Assembly: GCF_000423645.1 (NCBI RefSeq) | Contig: NZ_AUIJ01000012.1 | Span: forward strand, 1-64,000 | DNA from: Sediminimonas qiaohouensis DSM 21189 | GTDB lineage: Bacteria; Pseudomonadota; Alphaproteobacteria; Rhodobacterales; Rhodobacteraceae | Reading direction: 5' to 3' | DNA: 64,000 bases | Shown: piece after piece, positions 44,534-53,681 of the stretch | How the letters are laid out: every line of letters begins with the position of its first letter | How positions within the stretch are numbered: the first letter of the stretch is position 1 | Translations under genes and position numbers: made by a program | Notes under the pieces: model-generated | Seen by the model: the letters and a program-made list of their open reading frames with translations, nothing else | Database searches by the model: none | What the model was told of the DNA's origin: nothing

Positions 44534-46138
44534 CTATTCAGCCGGGACCGCGGAATTCGTGGCCTCAACGGCCGGCGAACGCCTTACGGTCATCCAGAGG
44601 TTGTAGCACATGATGATGGCACCCAGCAGGAACAGAACCCCACCCAATCCGCGCACCACATACATCGGGAACTTGGCGGCAACCGTGTCAGCGAACGAGT
44701 TCACGAGGAAACCGTTTGCATCCACTTCGCGCCACATCAGGCCTTCCATGATGCCGGTCACCCACATGGATGCCGCGTAAAGGATGATGCCGATCGTGGC
44801 GAGCCAGAAGTGCCAGCTTACCAGGCTCAGGCTATAGAGCCGCTCGCGGTTCCACAGCTTGGGCACCAGGAAGTAGAGCGCACCAAAGGTGATCATGCCG
44901 TTCCAGCCAAGCGCACCCGAGTGCACGTGCCCGATGGTCCAGTCCGTGTAGTGCGAGAGGGAGTTGACCGCGCGGATCGACATCATCGGCCCCTCGAAGG
45001 TGGACATGCCGTAGAACCCGACCGAGATCACCATCATCCGTATGATCGGATCGGTCCGCAGCTTGTCCCACGCGCCGCTGAGCGTCATCAGGCCGTTGAT
45101 CATCCCGCCCCAGGACGGCATCCACAGCACGATCGAGAACACCATGCCCAGCGTCGAGGCCCAGTCAGGCAGCGCCGTGTAGTGCAGGTGGTGCGGACCG
45201 GCCCAGATATAGATGAAGATCAGCGCCCAGAAGTGGATGATCGACAGTTTGTAGCTGTAGATCGGCCGCTCGGCCTGTTTGGGTACGAAATAGTACATCA
45301 TCCCAAGGAACCCGGCCGTCAGGAAAAAGCCCACGGCGTTGTGGCCATACCACCACTGCGTCATGGCGTCCTGCACCCCCGAGAACACCTGCACGGACTT
45401 CGACCCATACAGCGACACCGGGATGCTCAGGTTATTGACGATGTGCAACATCGCCACCGTGATGATGAACGACAGGTAAAACCAGTTGGCCACGTAGATG
45501 TGCGGCTCTTTCCGTTTCACGATGGTGCCCAGGAACACCGCCAGGTACGCAACCCAGACGACCGTCAGCCACCAGTCAACGTACCATTCCGGCTCGGCGT
45601 ATTCCTTGGATTGCGTCGCGCCCAGCAAATAGCCCGTCGCCGCCAGCACGATCACCAGCTGGAAGCCCCAGAACACGAACCACGCCAGGTTGCCGCCCCA
45701 AAGGCGCGCGGCGCTGGTGCGCTGAACCACGTAGAACGAGGTCGCGATAAGGGCGTTTCCGCCAAAGGCGAAAATCACAGCGCTGGTGTGCAGCGGGCGA
45801 AGCCGTCCGAAATTCGCATAGCCCTGCGCCCAATCGAAATTGAGTTGCGGAAATGCCAACTGGAACGCGATCGTCACGCCGACCAGGAACCCGACAACGC
45901 CCCAGCCCGCGGTCGCGATGACCCCGGCGCGCACGACGCCATCCATGTATTGCCTCGACAGATCCACGCCCGGCGACGGCTCGTCGGTGCGGCGCAGCGT
46001 CCAAAGAAAAAAGCCACCGGCGACCAGCGCGACCGTCAGCGCGTTCACCAGATAGGCCAGATCGCGCGCGTAATTGGCCGCGATCAACGCCAGTAGCGTG
46101 ACCAGGCCAAGCGCAATCAGCTTGATGTAATTACCCAT
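44534..46138 (-). CDS. ccoN: CcoN, catalytic subunit of cbb3 cytochrome c oxidase
   Basis: A 534-residue heme-copper oxidase subunit I of the C type, with about 12-14 helices. Characteristic segments include [20 protein letters not shown] (active-site region), [17 protein letters not shown] with the copper-ligand histidines, and [16 protein letters not shown]. It reduces oxygen to water at very low oxygen concentration and pumps protons. The first gene of ccoNOQP, it has an FNR box about 105 bases upstream. Confidence 0.97.
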   Translation of the reverse strand: MGNYIKLIALGLVTLLALIAANYARDLAYLVNALTVALVAGGFFLWTLRRTDEPSPGVDLSRQYMDGVVRAGVIATAGWGVVGFLVGVTIAFQLAFPQLNFDWAQGYANFGRLRPLHTSAVIFAFGGNALIATSFYVVQRTSAARLWGGNLAWFVFWGFQLVIVLAATGYLLGATQSKEYAEPEWYVDWWLTVVWVAYLAVFLGTIVKRKEPHIYVANWFYLSFIITVAMLHIVNNLSIPVSLYGSKSVQVFSGVQDAMTQWWYGHNAVGFFLTAGFLGMMYYFVPKQAERPIYSYKLSIIHFWALIFIYIWAGPHHLHYTALPDWASTLGMVFSIVLWMPSWGGMINGLMTLSGAWDKLRTDPIIRMMVISVGFYGMSTFEGPMMSIRAVNSLSHYTDWTIGHVHSGALGWNGMITFGALYFLVPKLWNRERLYSLSLVSWHFWLATIGIILYAASMWVTGIMEGLMWREVDANGFLVNSFADTVAAKFPMYVVRGLGGVLFLLGAIIMCYNLWMTVRRSPAVEATNSAVPAE

Positions 46139-46235
46139 TTTGCGTCCCTTCGTCTGATCTGTGCGCGAGTCGGTATAATTCGCGCCCCTATTTCTAGATC
46201 ATGCCACGTAATGATCACATCGGCGAATTGTCGCT

Positions 46236-46249
46236 TTGATCTGCATCAA
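46236..46249 (-). promoter_or_regulatory. FNR box upstream of ccoN
   Basis: TTGAT-CTGC-ATCAA matches the consensus FNR half-sites exactly. Centred at 46242.5, it would place a class II start near 46201, giving a leader of about 63 bases for ccoN (start 46138). Confidence 0.85.
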
Positions 46250-46267
46250 AACCGCGCACGCGGTTTC

Positions 46268-46281
46268 TTGACCCGTGTCAA
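46268..46281 (+). promoter_or_regulatory. FNR box upstream of the universal stress protein gene
   Basis: TTGAC-CCGT-GTCAA is a symmetric FNR-type site 32 bases from the ccoN box. At -41.5 it would place the start near 46316, 37 bases before the stress-protein ATG at 46353. The two boxes thus serve divergent genes. Confidence 0.8.
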
Positions 46282-46352
46282 AGTAACATCATCCGATAAT
46301 AGCTAGAGTGTCCTCCATCGCCCCCAACGGAGCAGACCCAAAGGAGACCGAA

Positions 46353-47192
46353 ATGGAATTCAAATCCCTACTTTCCGTGCTGACGGACAAGGCCCTCGCC
46401 AACCCCGTGCTTGACCAGGGCATCGCGCTTGCAGATGCCAACCAGGCGCATTTCGACGTGATGTGCATGGGCGTCGACCGCAGCCAGACAGGGTATTATT
46501 ATGCCGGGGCCAACGCGATGGTCCTGCAAGAAACCATCACCCGCGCCCAGGAAGAAGCGCGCGATATCGAGGACGCGGTCAAGGCACGCCTCGGCGTCTC
46601 CGGCATTTGGTGGAGCACCGACAGCGGCGTCGCGCAAATCGCCGACCTCGGCCGCCACGTCGCCGCGCGCGCCCGGTTCTCCGATCTGGTGATCCTGCCC
46701 CAACCCTACGGCGAAGGGCGCGGCGCCGAGCTTGAACCGATCGTCGAATCGGCCATGTTCGAAGGTCACGCCCCGGTGCTGGTGATGCCCGACAACGCCA
46801 AACCGCTAACGCAACCCAAACAGATCGTGCTCGGCTGGAACGAAAGCGCCGAGGCACTGGCCGCCGCGCGCGCCGCGCTTCCCTTCCTGCGCGCGGCCGA
46901 AACGGTGCGCGTGGTCGTGATCGATCCGCCCACGCACGGGCCCAACCGCTCTGACCCGGGCGGTCAACTCTCGCAATACCTGGCCCGCCACGGCGTGCGC
47001 GCCGAGATCGACGTGCTGTCGAAGACCATGCCGCGCGTGTCCGATGTGTTGATGCGCCACGCGGACGATACCGAATCGGAAATGGTGGTGATGGGCGCCT
47101 ACGGCCACTCGCGCTTCCGCGAGGCAATCCTCGGCGGCGCCACCCGCAACATGCTGGAACAGGCAAAGCTGCCCGTGTTCATGGCGCACTGA
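46353..47192 (+). CDS. Tandem universal stress protein
   Basis: A 279-residue cytoplasmic protein with two UspA-like domains. The second ends with the nucleotide-loop pattern MGAYGHSRFREAILGGATRN, typical of ATP-binding Usp proteins; the first is degenerate. AAAGGAG precedes the ATG at 46353. An FNR box upstream and divergence from ccoN suggest induction under low oxygen. The exact role is unknown. Confidence 0.88.
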   Translation: MEFKSLLSVLTDKALANPVLDQGIALADANQAHFDVMCMGVDRSQTGYYYAGANAMVLQETITRAQEEARDIEDAVKARLGVSGIWWSTDSGVAQIADLGRHVAARARFSDLVILPQPYGEGRGAELEPIVESAMFEGHAPVLVMPDNAKPLTQPKQIVLGWNESAEALAAARAALPFLRAAETVRVVVIDPPTHGPNRSDPGGQLSQYLARHGVRAEIDVLSKTMPRVSDVLMRHADDTESEMVVMGAYGHSRFREAILGGATRNMLEQAKLPVFMAH

Positions 47193-47220
47193 TCCACCCG
47201 GGGGCTCTCCGGTCACCCGT

Positions 47221-47260
47221 GGGAGCCTCCGGCAGGAGTATTTCGGGCAAGATGAAGCAC
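47221..47260 (-). repeat. Intergenic repeat family 1, copy 2 (minus orientation)
   Basis: Read on the minus strand it gives TTCATCTTGCCCGAAATACT followed by CCTGCCGGAGGCTCC. It lies between the convergent stress-protein and fnrL genes, facing copy 3 at 47278, so the pair can fold into an imperfect stem of about 24 bases. Confidence 0.7.
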
Positions 47261-47277
47261 AAGACCATCACGCCTGT

Positions 47278-47340
47278 TTCTTCTGGCCGAAAATATCCCG
47301 GGGTGAATTGGCCGCAGGCCAAGAGGGGCAGCGCCCCTCC
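47278..47340 (+). repeat. Intergenic repeat family 1, copy 3
   Basis: It begins TTCTTCTGGCCGAAAATATC, has a small hairpin (TTGGCCGCAGGCCAA) and ends with the hairpin AGGGGCAGCGCCCCT. It lies 25 bases before the fnrL stop. Its order of parts matches copies at 29171 and 53601. Confidence 0.7.
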
Positions 47341-47364
47341 CCGCCCGGCGGCCGCGCCGGCGGA

Positions 47365-48111
47365 TCAGGCCAGCATGCCCCCGTCGGCGTCGTCGCCCGC
47401 CTCGTTCATCAGGCGGCTGAAATCGGGCACCGTCACGTGGCGCTTGCCCTGCAACTCGATCACCCCGTCCCGCTTGAGCGCCGAGATCTGGCGGCTCACC
47501 GTTTCCAGGGTCAGCCCCAGGTAATCCGACATCGCCTCCCGCGTCAGCGGCAGGTCGAACACCAGCGGCCCCTCGGTGCCGCGCAGGTTGAGCGTGGCAT
47601 CGCGCCGCGCGATGATCGACAGCAGGCTGGCGATTTTCTCGCGCGCGGTCTTGCGCCCCAGCACCAGCATCCATTCGCGCGCCGCGTCCAGCTCGTCCAG
47701 CGTCATTTCCAACAGGCGCTGCGCGATATGCGGCGTCGTTGTCACCATCGATTCGAACGGTTTCTTGCGGAAACAGCACATCACCAAATCCGTCGTCGCC
47801 ACCACGTCATAGGCCGCGCCATCGCGCCCCGGGCGGCCGACGAAATCGCTGGGCAGCAGCAGGCCCACCATCTGGGTGCGCCCGTCCTCCATGGTTTGGG
47901 TCAGCGTGGCAATGCCGGACACCACCGAGCCGACGAAATCCATCCGATCCCCGGCCCAGACCACGGTCTGACCGGCCTCGAAGGTTCGGTAGAACTTGAT
48001 CTCCTCAAGATGGCGCAGTTCGTCGGATTCGCACCGGGCACACACGGCCCTGTGCCGGATCGGGCAGTCTTCGCAATCATGCGAGACCACTGAGATTTGA
48101 TCATTTGGCAT
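47365..48111 (-). CDS. fnrL: FnrL, oxygen-sensing Crp/FNR-family regulator
   Basis: A 248-residue regulator. Cysteines C13, C16, C24 and C27 at the N-terminus and C112/C113 in the middle can hold the oxygen-labile 4Fe-4S cluster. The DNA-binding helix has ETVSRQISALKRDG, whose E-xx-SR pattern reads TTGAT half-sites like those found at 40989, 46236, 46268 and 48129. A cyclic-nucleotide-like beta-barrel lies between. It is divergent from hemN with an FNR box between them, suggesting feedback control. Confidence 0.95.
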   Translation of the reverse strand: MPNDQISVVSHDCEDCPIRHRAVCARCESDELRHLEEIKFYRTFEAGQTVVWAGDRMDFVGSVVSGIATLTQTMEDGRTQMVGLLLPSDFVGRPGRDGAAYDVVATTDLVMCCFRKKPFESMVTTTPHIAQRLLEMTLDELDAAREWMLVLGRKTAREKIASLLSIIARRDATLNLRGTEGPLVFDLPLTREAMSDYLGLTLETVSRQISALKRDGVIELQGKRHVTVPDFSRLMNEAGDDADGGMLA

Positions 48112-48128
48112 GTTTTCTCTTCGCGCGC

Positions 48129-48142
48129 TTGATCTGGGTCAA
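48129..48142. promoter_or_regulatory. FNR box between fnrL and hemN
   Basis: TTGAT-CTGG-GTCAA is centred 24 bases upstream of the fnrL ATG and about 37-42 bases upstream of the hemN start codons. For hemN it is at the right distance for activation only if the message is almost leaderless. For fnrL it would overlap the promoter or leader, suggesting repression. Confidence 0.8.
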
Positions 48143-48171
48143 GGATGACCAGTTTACCTACCCTTAAGTGT

Positions 48172-49533
48172 ATGCGCATGGAGACCAAAGAACAACTCGC
48201 AAAACTGGGGCTGTTTGACGCGAAAGTGCCGCGTTACACCAGCTATCCAACGGCGCCGCACTTCGCGCAGGGCGTTGATTCGTCGCATTTCACCGACTGG
48301 ATCGGCGCAATCGCCCCCGGATCGGAAATCTCGTTATATTTGCATATCCCGTTTTGCCGGCGGCTGTGCTGGTTCTGCGCCTGCCGCACGCAGGGCACCC
48401 AATCGGACAAACCCGTCGTCGCCTATCTTGAGACGCTCAAGGCCGAGCTGGCGATGCTGGGAAACCTTCTGCCCGAGGGCGTGCGCCTGTCGCGGTTGCA
48501 CTGGGGCGGGGGCACGCCCACCCTGTTGCCTGCCGGCATGATGCGCGATCTGGCCGGGGCCATTGCCGACGTGGCGCCGTTCTCACGCAGCTACGAATTC
48601 TCGGTCGAGATCGATCCCAACGAGGTGGACGAAGATCGCCTTGCCGCGCTGGCCGCCGCGGGGATGAACCGCGCCTCGGTGGGCGTGCAGGACTTCAACG
48701 AGGAGATCCAGCAATCCATCGGCCGGATTCAGGGCTACGAGGTGACGCGCGACGCGATCGAGGCGATTCGCGGCCATGGCGTGCACAGCCTGAACGCCGA
48801 TATCCTCTATGGCTTACCGCACCAGACACGCGAGCGAATCACCGAAAGCGTGCAAAAGCTGCTGTCGCTCAACCCCGACCGGGTCGCGCTTTATGGCTAC
48901 GCGCATGTGCCGTGGATGGCCAAGCGGCAACAATTGATCCCGTCCGATTCGCTGCCCACCCCGCAGGAGCGGCTGGAGCTGTTCGAAACCGCCCGCAAGC
49001 TGTTCTTGTGGGACAATTACGCCGAGATCGGCATCGACCATTTCGCCGCGCAATCCGACGGCCTGACCGTGGCGCAGAAGGCCGGGAAACTGCGCCGCAA
49101 TTTCCAGGGCTATACCGACGATCCGGCCGAGGTGCTGATCGGGCTGGGCGCCTCTTCGATTTCGCGCTTTCCGCAGGGCTATGCCCAGAACGCGCCCGCC
49201 ACGGGCGCCTATACGGGCCGCATCCGCGAGGGGATGTTCGCCACCTCGCGCGGGCACGTCTTTAGCGACGAGGACAAGCTGCGCGGCCGCATGATCGAGG
49301 CGCTGATGTGCGATTTCCGCATCGACACCGCCGAGTTGGTCGAGCGGTTCGCGATCCCCGCCGCGCAAGTGGTGGAGATGTTCGAGGCCGCCGCACGGCA
49401 ATTCCCCGACGTGCTGGATATCACGCCCGAGCGCCTGTTCATCCCGCCCGAGGCCCGCGCCCTGACCCGCATGATCGCGCGCAGCTTCGACGCCTACGAG
49501 ATGAGCGCGTCTGGCCACAGCTCGGCGATCTGA
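48172..49533 (+). CDS. hemN: Oxygen-independent coproporphyrinogen III dehydrogenase
   Basis: A 453-residue radical SAM enzyme that makes protoporphyrinogen IX without oxygen. The cluster motif is FCRRLCWFCAC (CxxxCxxC), preceded by LYLHIPF; other family segments are HWGGGTPTLL, EIDPNEVDEDR and RASVGVQDFNEEIQ. ATGs lie at 48172 and 48178; no ribosome site is visible before either. Expression under low oxygen through the FNR box is expected. It complements hemF at 31409. Confidence 0.95.
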   Translation: MRMETKEQLAKLGLFDAKVPRYTSYPTAPHFAQGVDSSHFTDWIGAIAPGSEISLYLHIPFCRRLCWFCACRTQGTQSDKPVVAYLETLKAELAMLGNLLPEGVRLSRLHWGGGTPTLLPAGMMRDLAGAIADVAPFSRSYEFSVEIDPNEVDEDRLAALAAAGMNRASVGVQDFNEEIQQSIGRIQGYEVTRDAIEAIRGHGVHSLNADILYGLPHQTRERITESVQKLLSLNPDRVALYGYAHVPWMAKRQQLIPSDSLPTPQERLELFETARKLFLWDNYAEIGIDHFAAQSDGLTVAQKAGKLRRNFQGYTDDPAEVLIGLGASSISRFPQGYAQNAPATGAYTGRIREGMFATSRGHVFSDEDKLRGRMIEALMCDFRIDTAELVERFAIPAAQVVEMFEAAARQFPDVLDITPERLFIPPEARALTRMIARSFDAYEMSASGHSSAI

Positions 49534-49594
49534 ACGCGCCCCGCGCCCGCGCGCCCTTGCCAGCCCCGCCCGGCGGTGGCAGCGTAGGCCGGTC

Positions 49595-50530
49595 ATGCGG
49601 ATCGCCACCTTCAACGTCCAGAACATGCGCCTGCGCCGGGATGGGCGCGGGCGGGTCTCGCTGGACGGCGCGCGCGATGCCGATGTCCCCGAGGATACCA
49701 GCCGGGGCGCGGCTGCGCTGGACCCGCTTGACCGGCGCCTGACGGCGCGGGTGCTGCACAGCGCGGATGCCGATATTGTCGCCCTGCAAGAGGTGTTCGA
49801 CCAGGCCACGCTGGATCATTTCCACGATACCTACCTGCGCCCCACCGGCGCCCTGCCCTACCCCGTGCGGCACTGCTTGCCGGGCAATGACGGGCGCGGG
49901 CTTGACCTTGCGGTGATGAGCCGCCTGCCGCTGACCGCCGTCACCTCGCACGCGGGCGCGACGCCGCGCAGCCTTGGCATCCTCGCGCCGGAGGGCGTCG
50001 ACCCCGACCGCCGCGTTTTCCGGCGCGATTGCCTTGAGGTGGACGCCGGCGCGCTGACGCTGTTCATAACCCACCTCAAAGCCCCCTACCCGGATGCCGA
50101 CGCCGTCTGGCCGGTGCGCCGGGCCGAAGCGCTGGCCCTGCGCGCCTTGATCGCGCGCCGCTTCGACGATCCGGCCGGGGCGCTGTGGATGATCCTGGGC
50201 GATTTGAACGAGCCGGTGCAGGAAACGCGCGAAAGCCGCGCCATCGCCCCGCTGCTGCCCCCGTTCACCGCCGACCTTCTGGATCGCGTGCCCGCCGATG
50301 AGCGATGGTCGTGGTACGAGCCGCACGCCCGCCTCTACGGTCGCCCCGATGCGATGCTGGCCAGTCCCGCGCTGGCGCGCCGCTTTGCCGCGGCCTGCCC
50401 CCGCATCATCCGCGCCGGCATGGGCACCGAGGCCGCCCGCGACCCCGCCCCGCGCCTGCCCGGCGTCGGCCACCACCGCCCCCACGCCAGCGATCACGCC
50501 GCGGTGGTGATCGACCTGCCGGGGCTATAG
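49595..50530 (+). CDS. Endonuclease/exonuclease/phosphatase-family protein
   Basis: A 311-residue EEP-fold enzyme. It opens RIATFNVQNM (metal-binding Asn), has IVALQEVFDQATLD with the catalytic Glu, then LFITHLKAPY, ILGDLNEPVQETR (GDxN) and ends with HASDHAAVVIDL (SDH). All catalytic residues are present. The fold includes DNA repair nucleases and phosphodiesterases; the substrate is not clear. No signal peptide. It follows hemN by about 60 bases. Confidence 0.87.
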   Translation: MRIATFNVQNMRLRRDGRGRVSLDGARDADVPEDTSRGAAALDPLDRRLTARVLHSADADIVALQEVFDQATLDHFHDTYLRPTGALPYPVRHCLPGNDGRGLDLAVMSRLPLTAVTSHAGATPRSLGILAPEGVDPDRRVFRRDCLEVDAGALTLFITHLKAPYPDADAVWPVRRAEALALRALIARRFDDPAGALWMILGDLNEPVQETRESRAIAPLLPPFTADLLDRVPADERWSWYEPHARLYGRPDAMLASPALARRFAAACPRIIRAGMGTEAARDPAPRLPGVGHHRPHASDHAAVVIDLPGL

Positions 50531-50881
50531 CGCGCGCCAACAGACACACGATATCCGGGTAACAGCCAAAGTGCCATTGAGACCGGGTCGGGACAGGGGG
50601 TATCGCCGCGGCCGGCCTGTTGCGGACATTGAGCGAACGGTTGAAGAGCCGCGCATCGTTGGGCCGCGGTGCGGCGATCCTCTGCTGGTGCGGGGCACTT
50701 TATCCCCGCCAAATCCGAAGAACCTCAGAGCATTGCGCAGGTGTCAGCCAAATCGCCGTGCCGGGGGAGCGGCCCGGCGATGCGCGGCGGTGCTATGCGC
50801 CCCTGTTCCGCGCATTGGTGTCACGCCTCCACGAACGCCCCCAACACCGGCGCCCCTGCCCTGCATCCAATCAGGCCCCAC
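50531..50881. other. Intergenic region, 351 bases, with repeat copy C
   Basis: The space between the convergent EEP gene and yejF holds a copy of repeat family 2 (50613-50824). No gene is supported. Confidence 0.6.
50613..50824. repeat. Repeat family 2, copy C
   Basis: It matches copy A closely over about 200 bases: GGCCTGTTGCGGACATT at the left end, GGGCCGCGGTGCGGCGATCC, GGTGCGGGGCACTTTATCCC, CCAAATCCGAAGAACCTCAG and GCCCGGCGATGCGCGGCGG. The left end resembles the terminal repeat of copy A; the right end differs after TTCCGCGCA, so one terminus is lost. Confidence 0.72.
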
Positions 50882-52471
50882 TCACCCCGCCAGGTCCAGC
50901 GCCGCCGCCAGCAGGGTGCGCGCATACTCGGTCTGCGGCGCGTCGAACACCTGCTCGGCCTCGCCGTATTCCACGATATCGCCGTCCTTCATCACCACGA
51001 TCCGATGGCTCATCGCGCGCACCACGTTCAAATCGTGGCTGATGAACAGGTAGGCCAGCCCGTATTTCACCTGTAGATCGCGCAGCAGATTCACGATCTG
51101 CACCTGCACCGTCATGTCCAGCGCCGAGGTCGGCTCGTCCAGCACCAGCAGCTTGGGCCGCAACACCATCGCCCGAGCAATGGCGATGCGCTGCCGCTGA
51201 CCGCCGGAAAACTCGTGCGGATAGCGGTGCATCATTGCCGGGTCCAGGCCAACCTCCTCCATCACCTCGGTGACCATCTCGTGCTTGCTGCGCCCCGGCG
51301 CCACGCCGTGCACGCCCAGCCCCTCGGCGATGACCTGCTCACAGGTCATGCGCGGGCTGAGGCTGCCGAACGGATCCTGGAACACGATCTGCATGTCACG
51401 CCGCAACCGCCGCAGCTTGCGGGTGGACCACGCGCGCACATCCTCACCGTCGAATGTCAGCCCGCCCTCGGACTGGATCAGCCGCATGATGCCCAGTGCC
51501 AGCGTCGTCTTGCCCGATCCGCTTTCGCCCACGATACCAAGGGTCTCGCCCGCGCGCAGGCCGATGCTGGCGTCGTTCACCGCCTTCACATGGCCGACCG
51601 TACGCTTCAGCAGCCCCTTCTGGATCGGGAACCACACCCGCATCCCCTCCGTACGCAGCACCTCGGGCGCGTCCCCGGCGATCGGCGCCGGTTCTCCGAC
51701 CGCGCGCGCCGCCAGAAGCTTGCGGGTATACGCGTGCTGCGGCGCATCGAATATCCGCGCTGTCGGGCCGCTCTCGACGATCTCGCCATCCTTCATCACA
51801 CACACCTTGTCGGCGATCCGCCGCACGATTGCCAGGTCATGCGTGATGAACAGAAGGCCCATGTTCTCGCTGCGCTTCAGATCGGCCAGTAGCTCCAGGA
51901 TCTGCGCCTGTATCGTCACGTCCAGCGCCGTTGTCGGCTCGTCCGCGATCAGGACATCGGGCTTGTTGGCCAGCGCCATCGCGATCATCACGCGCTGCCG
52001 CTGCCCCCCAGATAGCTGGTGCGGATAGGCGTCCAGCCGGCTCTCGGGTTCGCGGATACCCACCCGCGTCAGCAGCTCAATGATCCGCTTGCGCGCCGCC
52101 GCGCCCACCAGCCCCTGATGCAGCGCGAGGCTCTCGCTCAGTTGCTTTTCCAGCCGGTGCAACGGGTTCAGCGACGTCATCGGCTCCTGGAAGATGAAGC
52201 TGATATCGTTGCCCCGCACCTTGCGCAGCAGCGCGTCGTCGGCGCCGATCATCTGCTGCCCGTCATAAGTGACCGACCCGCTCACCCGTGCGGCATCGCC
52301 CAACAGCGACACCGTGCTCAGCGCCGTCACTGATTTCCCCGAGCCGCTCTCGCCCACCAGCGCCACCGTCTCGCCCCGCTCCAACGCAAAGCTGACACCG
52401 CGCACCGCTGGCGTGTCCTGCCCGTCCTGGCGAAATGTCACCGACAGGTTCTTGACCTCAAGAAGGCTCAT
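50882..52471 (-). CDS. yejF: YejF, fused double ATPase of a peptide ABC importer
   Basis: A 529-residue protein with two complete ATPase halves: Walker [12 protein letters not shown] and [11 protein letters not shown], signatures [12 protein letters not shown] and [12 protein letters not shown], Walker [12 protein letters not shown] and [11 protein letters not shown]. The fusion of both ATPases in one chain is typical of YejF. It powers uptake of peptides such as microcin C in E. coli. The ATG overlaps the yejE stop. It is the last gene of yejABEF. Confidence 0.92.
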   Translation of the reverse strand: MSLLEVKNLSVTFRQDGQDTPAVRGVSFALERGETVALVGESGSGKSVTALSTVSLLGDAARVSGSVTYDGQQMIGADDALLRKVRGNDISFIFQEPMTSLNPLHRLEKQLSESLALHQGLVGAAARKRIIELLTRVGIREPESRLDAYPHQLSGGQRQRVMIAMALANKPDVLIADEPTTALDVTIQAQILELLADLKRSENMGLLFITHDLAIVRRIADKVCVMKDGEIVESGPTARIFDAPQHAYTRKLLAARAVGEPAPIAGDAPEVLRTEGMRVWFPIQKGLLKRTVGHVKAVNDASIGLRAGETLGIVGESGSGKTTLALGIMRLIQSEGGLTFDGEDVRAWSTRKLRRLRRDMQIVFQDPFGSLSPRMTCEQVIAEGLGVHGVAPGRSKHEMVTEVMEEVGLDPAMMHRYPHEFSGGQRQRIAIARAMVLRPKLLVLDEPTSALDMTVQVQIVNLLRDLQVKYGLAYLFISHDLNVVRAMSHRIVVMKDGDIVEYGEAEQVFDAPQTEYARTLLAAALDLAG

Positions 52472-53574
52472 TGAAACGTCTTTCTGGGGTCAAAGGCGTC
52501 GCGCACCCCCTCGAAGATGAAAACCAGCAGAGACAGCATGATGGCAAAGGTGAAAAACGCGGTGAAACCAAGCCACGGCGCCTGCAGGTTCTGCTTGGCC
52601 TGCAAGGTCAGCTCGCCCAGCGAGGGCGCCGAGGACGGCAGGCCAAAGCCCAGGAAATCAAGGCTGGCCAGCGTCGCGATGGTGCCGGTCACCAAAAACG
52701 GCAGCATGGTCAGGGTCGCCACCATCGCATTAGGAAGCATGTGGCGGAACATGATCACCGTGTTGCTAACACCCAGCGCCTTGGCCGCGCGCACGTATTC
52801 AAGGTTGCGCGCCCGCAGGAACTCGGCCCGCACCACGCCCACCAGCGCAGTCCACCCGAACAGCACCGTGATAAACACCAAAAGCCAGAATCCGCGCCCA
52901 AGGATCGCGAACAGGATGATGATCACGTAAAGCGCCGGCGTCGCGCCCCATATCTCGATGACCCGCTGGAATATCAGGTCCAGCCACCCGCCGAAAAACC
53001 CCTGCACCGCGCCCGCCGTGATGCCGATAAAACTGGCCAGCGACGTCACCAGAAGCGTGAACACGATCGACAGGCGGAACCCGTAGATCACCCGCGCCAG
53101 CACGTCGCGCTTGGTGTCGTCCGTGCCCAGCAGGTTCTGCGCGTTCGGCGGCAGGGGCGCCGCGCCGGGCCGGTCCACCGTGGTCTGGTACGAATACGGG
53201 ATCGGCGGCCAGATGGTCCAACCCGCCTCGATCTGCTTACCGTCCACCATGCCCGTTTCCGATTGCGCGATCAGGTCCTCGGGCCGGTCGAAACAGGCAT
53301 CCAATCCCCCAGTCGCGATCAGGCACTGCACCTCCGGGTCGCGATAGATCGCCTCGGTCTGGAAATCGCCGCCAAACGCCGTCTCGGGATAGAACTTGAA
53401 AATCGGCGCGTAGAAATCGCCGCGGTACTGCACCAGGATCGGCTTGTCATTGGCGATGAACTCGGCAAACAGCGACAGGCCGAACAGCAGCGTGAAAATC
53501 ACCAGCGACCAGAACGCGCGCCCGTTGCGCCGGAAATTGCGCCACCGCCGCTGATTGAGCGGACTAAGCTTCAT
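52468..53574 (-). CDS. yejE: YejE, permease of the YejABEF peptide importer
   Basis: A 368-residue permease. The first helix follows LNQRRWRNFRRNGRAFWSL, and a long periplasmic loop contains the YejE features FKFYPETAFGGDFQTEA and GWTIWPPIPYSYQT. The LGTDDTKRDVLARVIYGFRL segment and EAA loop (YVRAAKALGVSN) are those of DppC-type permeases. The stop overlaps the yejF start by four bases. Upstream, a repeat element separates it from yejB. Confidence 0.92.
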   Translation of the reverse strand: MKLSPLNQRRWRNFRRNGRAFWSLVIFTLLFGLSLFAEFIANDKPILVQYRGDFYAPIFKFYPETAFGGDFQTEAIYRDPEVQCLIATGGLDACFDRPEDLIAQSETGMVDGKQIEAGWTIWPPIPYSYQTTVDRPGAAPLPPNAQNLLGTDDTKRDVLARVIYGFRLSIVFTLLVTSLASFIGITAGAVQGFFGGWLDLIFQRVIEIWGATPALYVIIILFAILGRGFWLLVFITVLFGWTALVGVVRAEFLRARNLEYVRAAKALGVSNTVIMFRHMLPNAMVATLTMLPFLVTGTIATLASLDFLGFGLPSSAPSLGELTLQAKQNLQAPWLGFTAFFTFAIMLSLLVFIFEGVRDAFDPRKTFQ

Positions 53575-53600
53575 CGCGCCGCCCCCTGTGACCGCTGTGC

Positions 53601-53662
53601 TTCATCTTGCCCCAAATACTCAAGCGGGGTGAGCCCGAAGGGCGAGGGGGCACAGCCCCCTG
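53601..53662 (+). repeat. Intergenic repeat family 1, copy 4, inside the yej operon
   Basis: TTCATCTTGCCCCAAATACT begins the element, with GAGCCCGAAGGGC in the middle and GGGGGCACAGCCCCC at the end. It fills the 107-base gap between yejB and yejE, genes that usually lie close together. It may lower expression of the downstream genes yejE and yejF. Confidence 0.7.
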
Positions 53663-53681
53663 ATGGCGCCAATGCCCGCAT

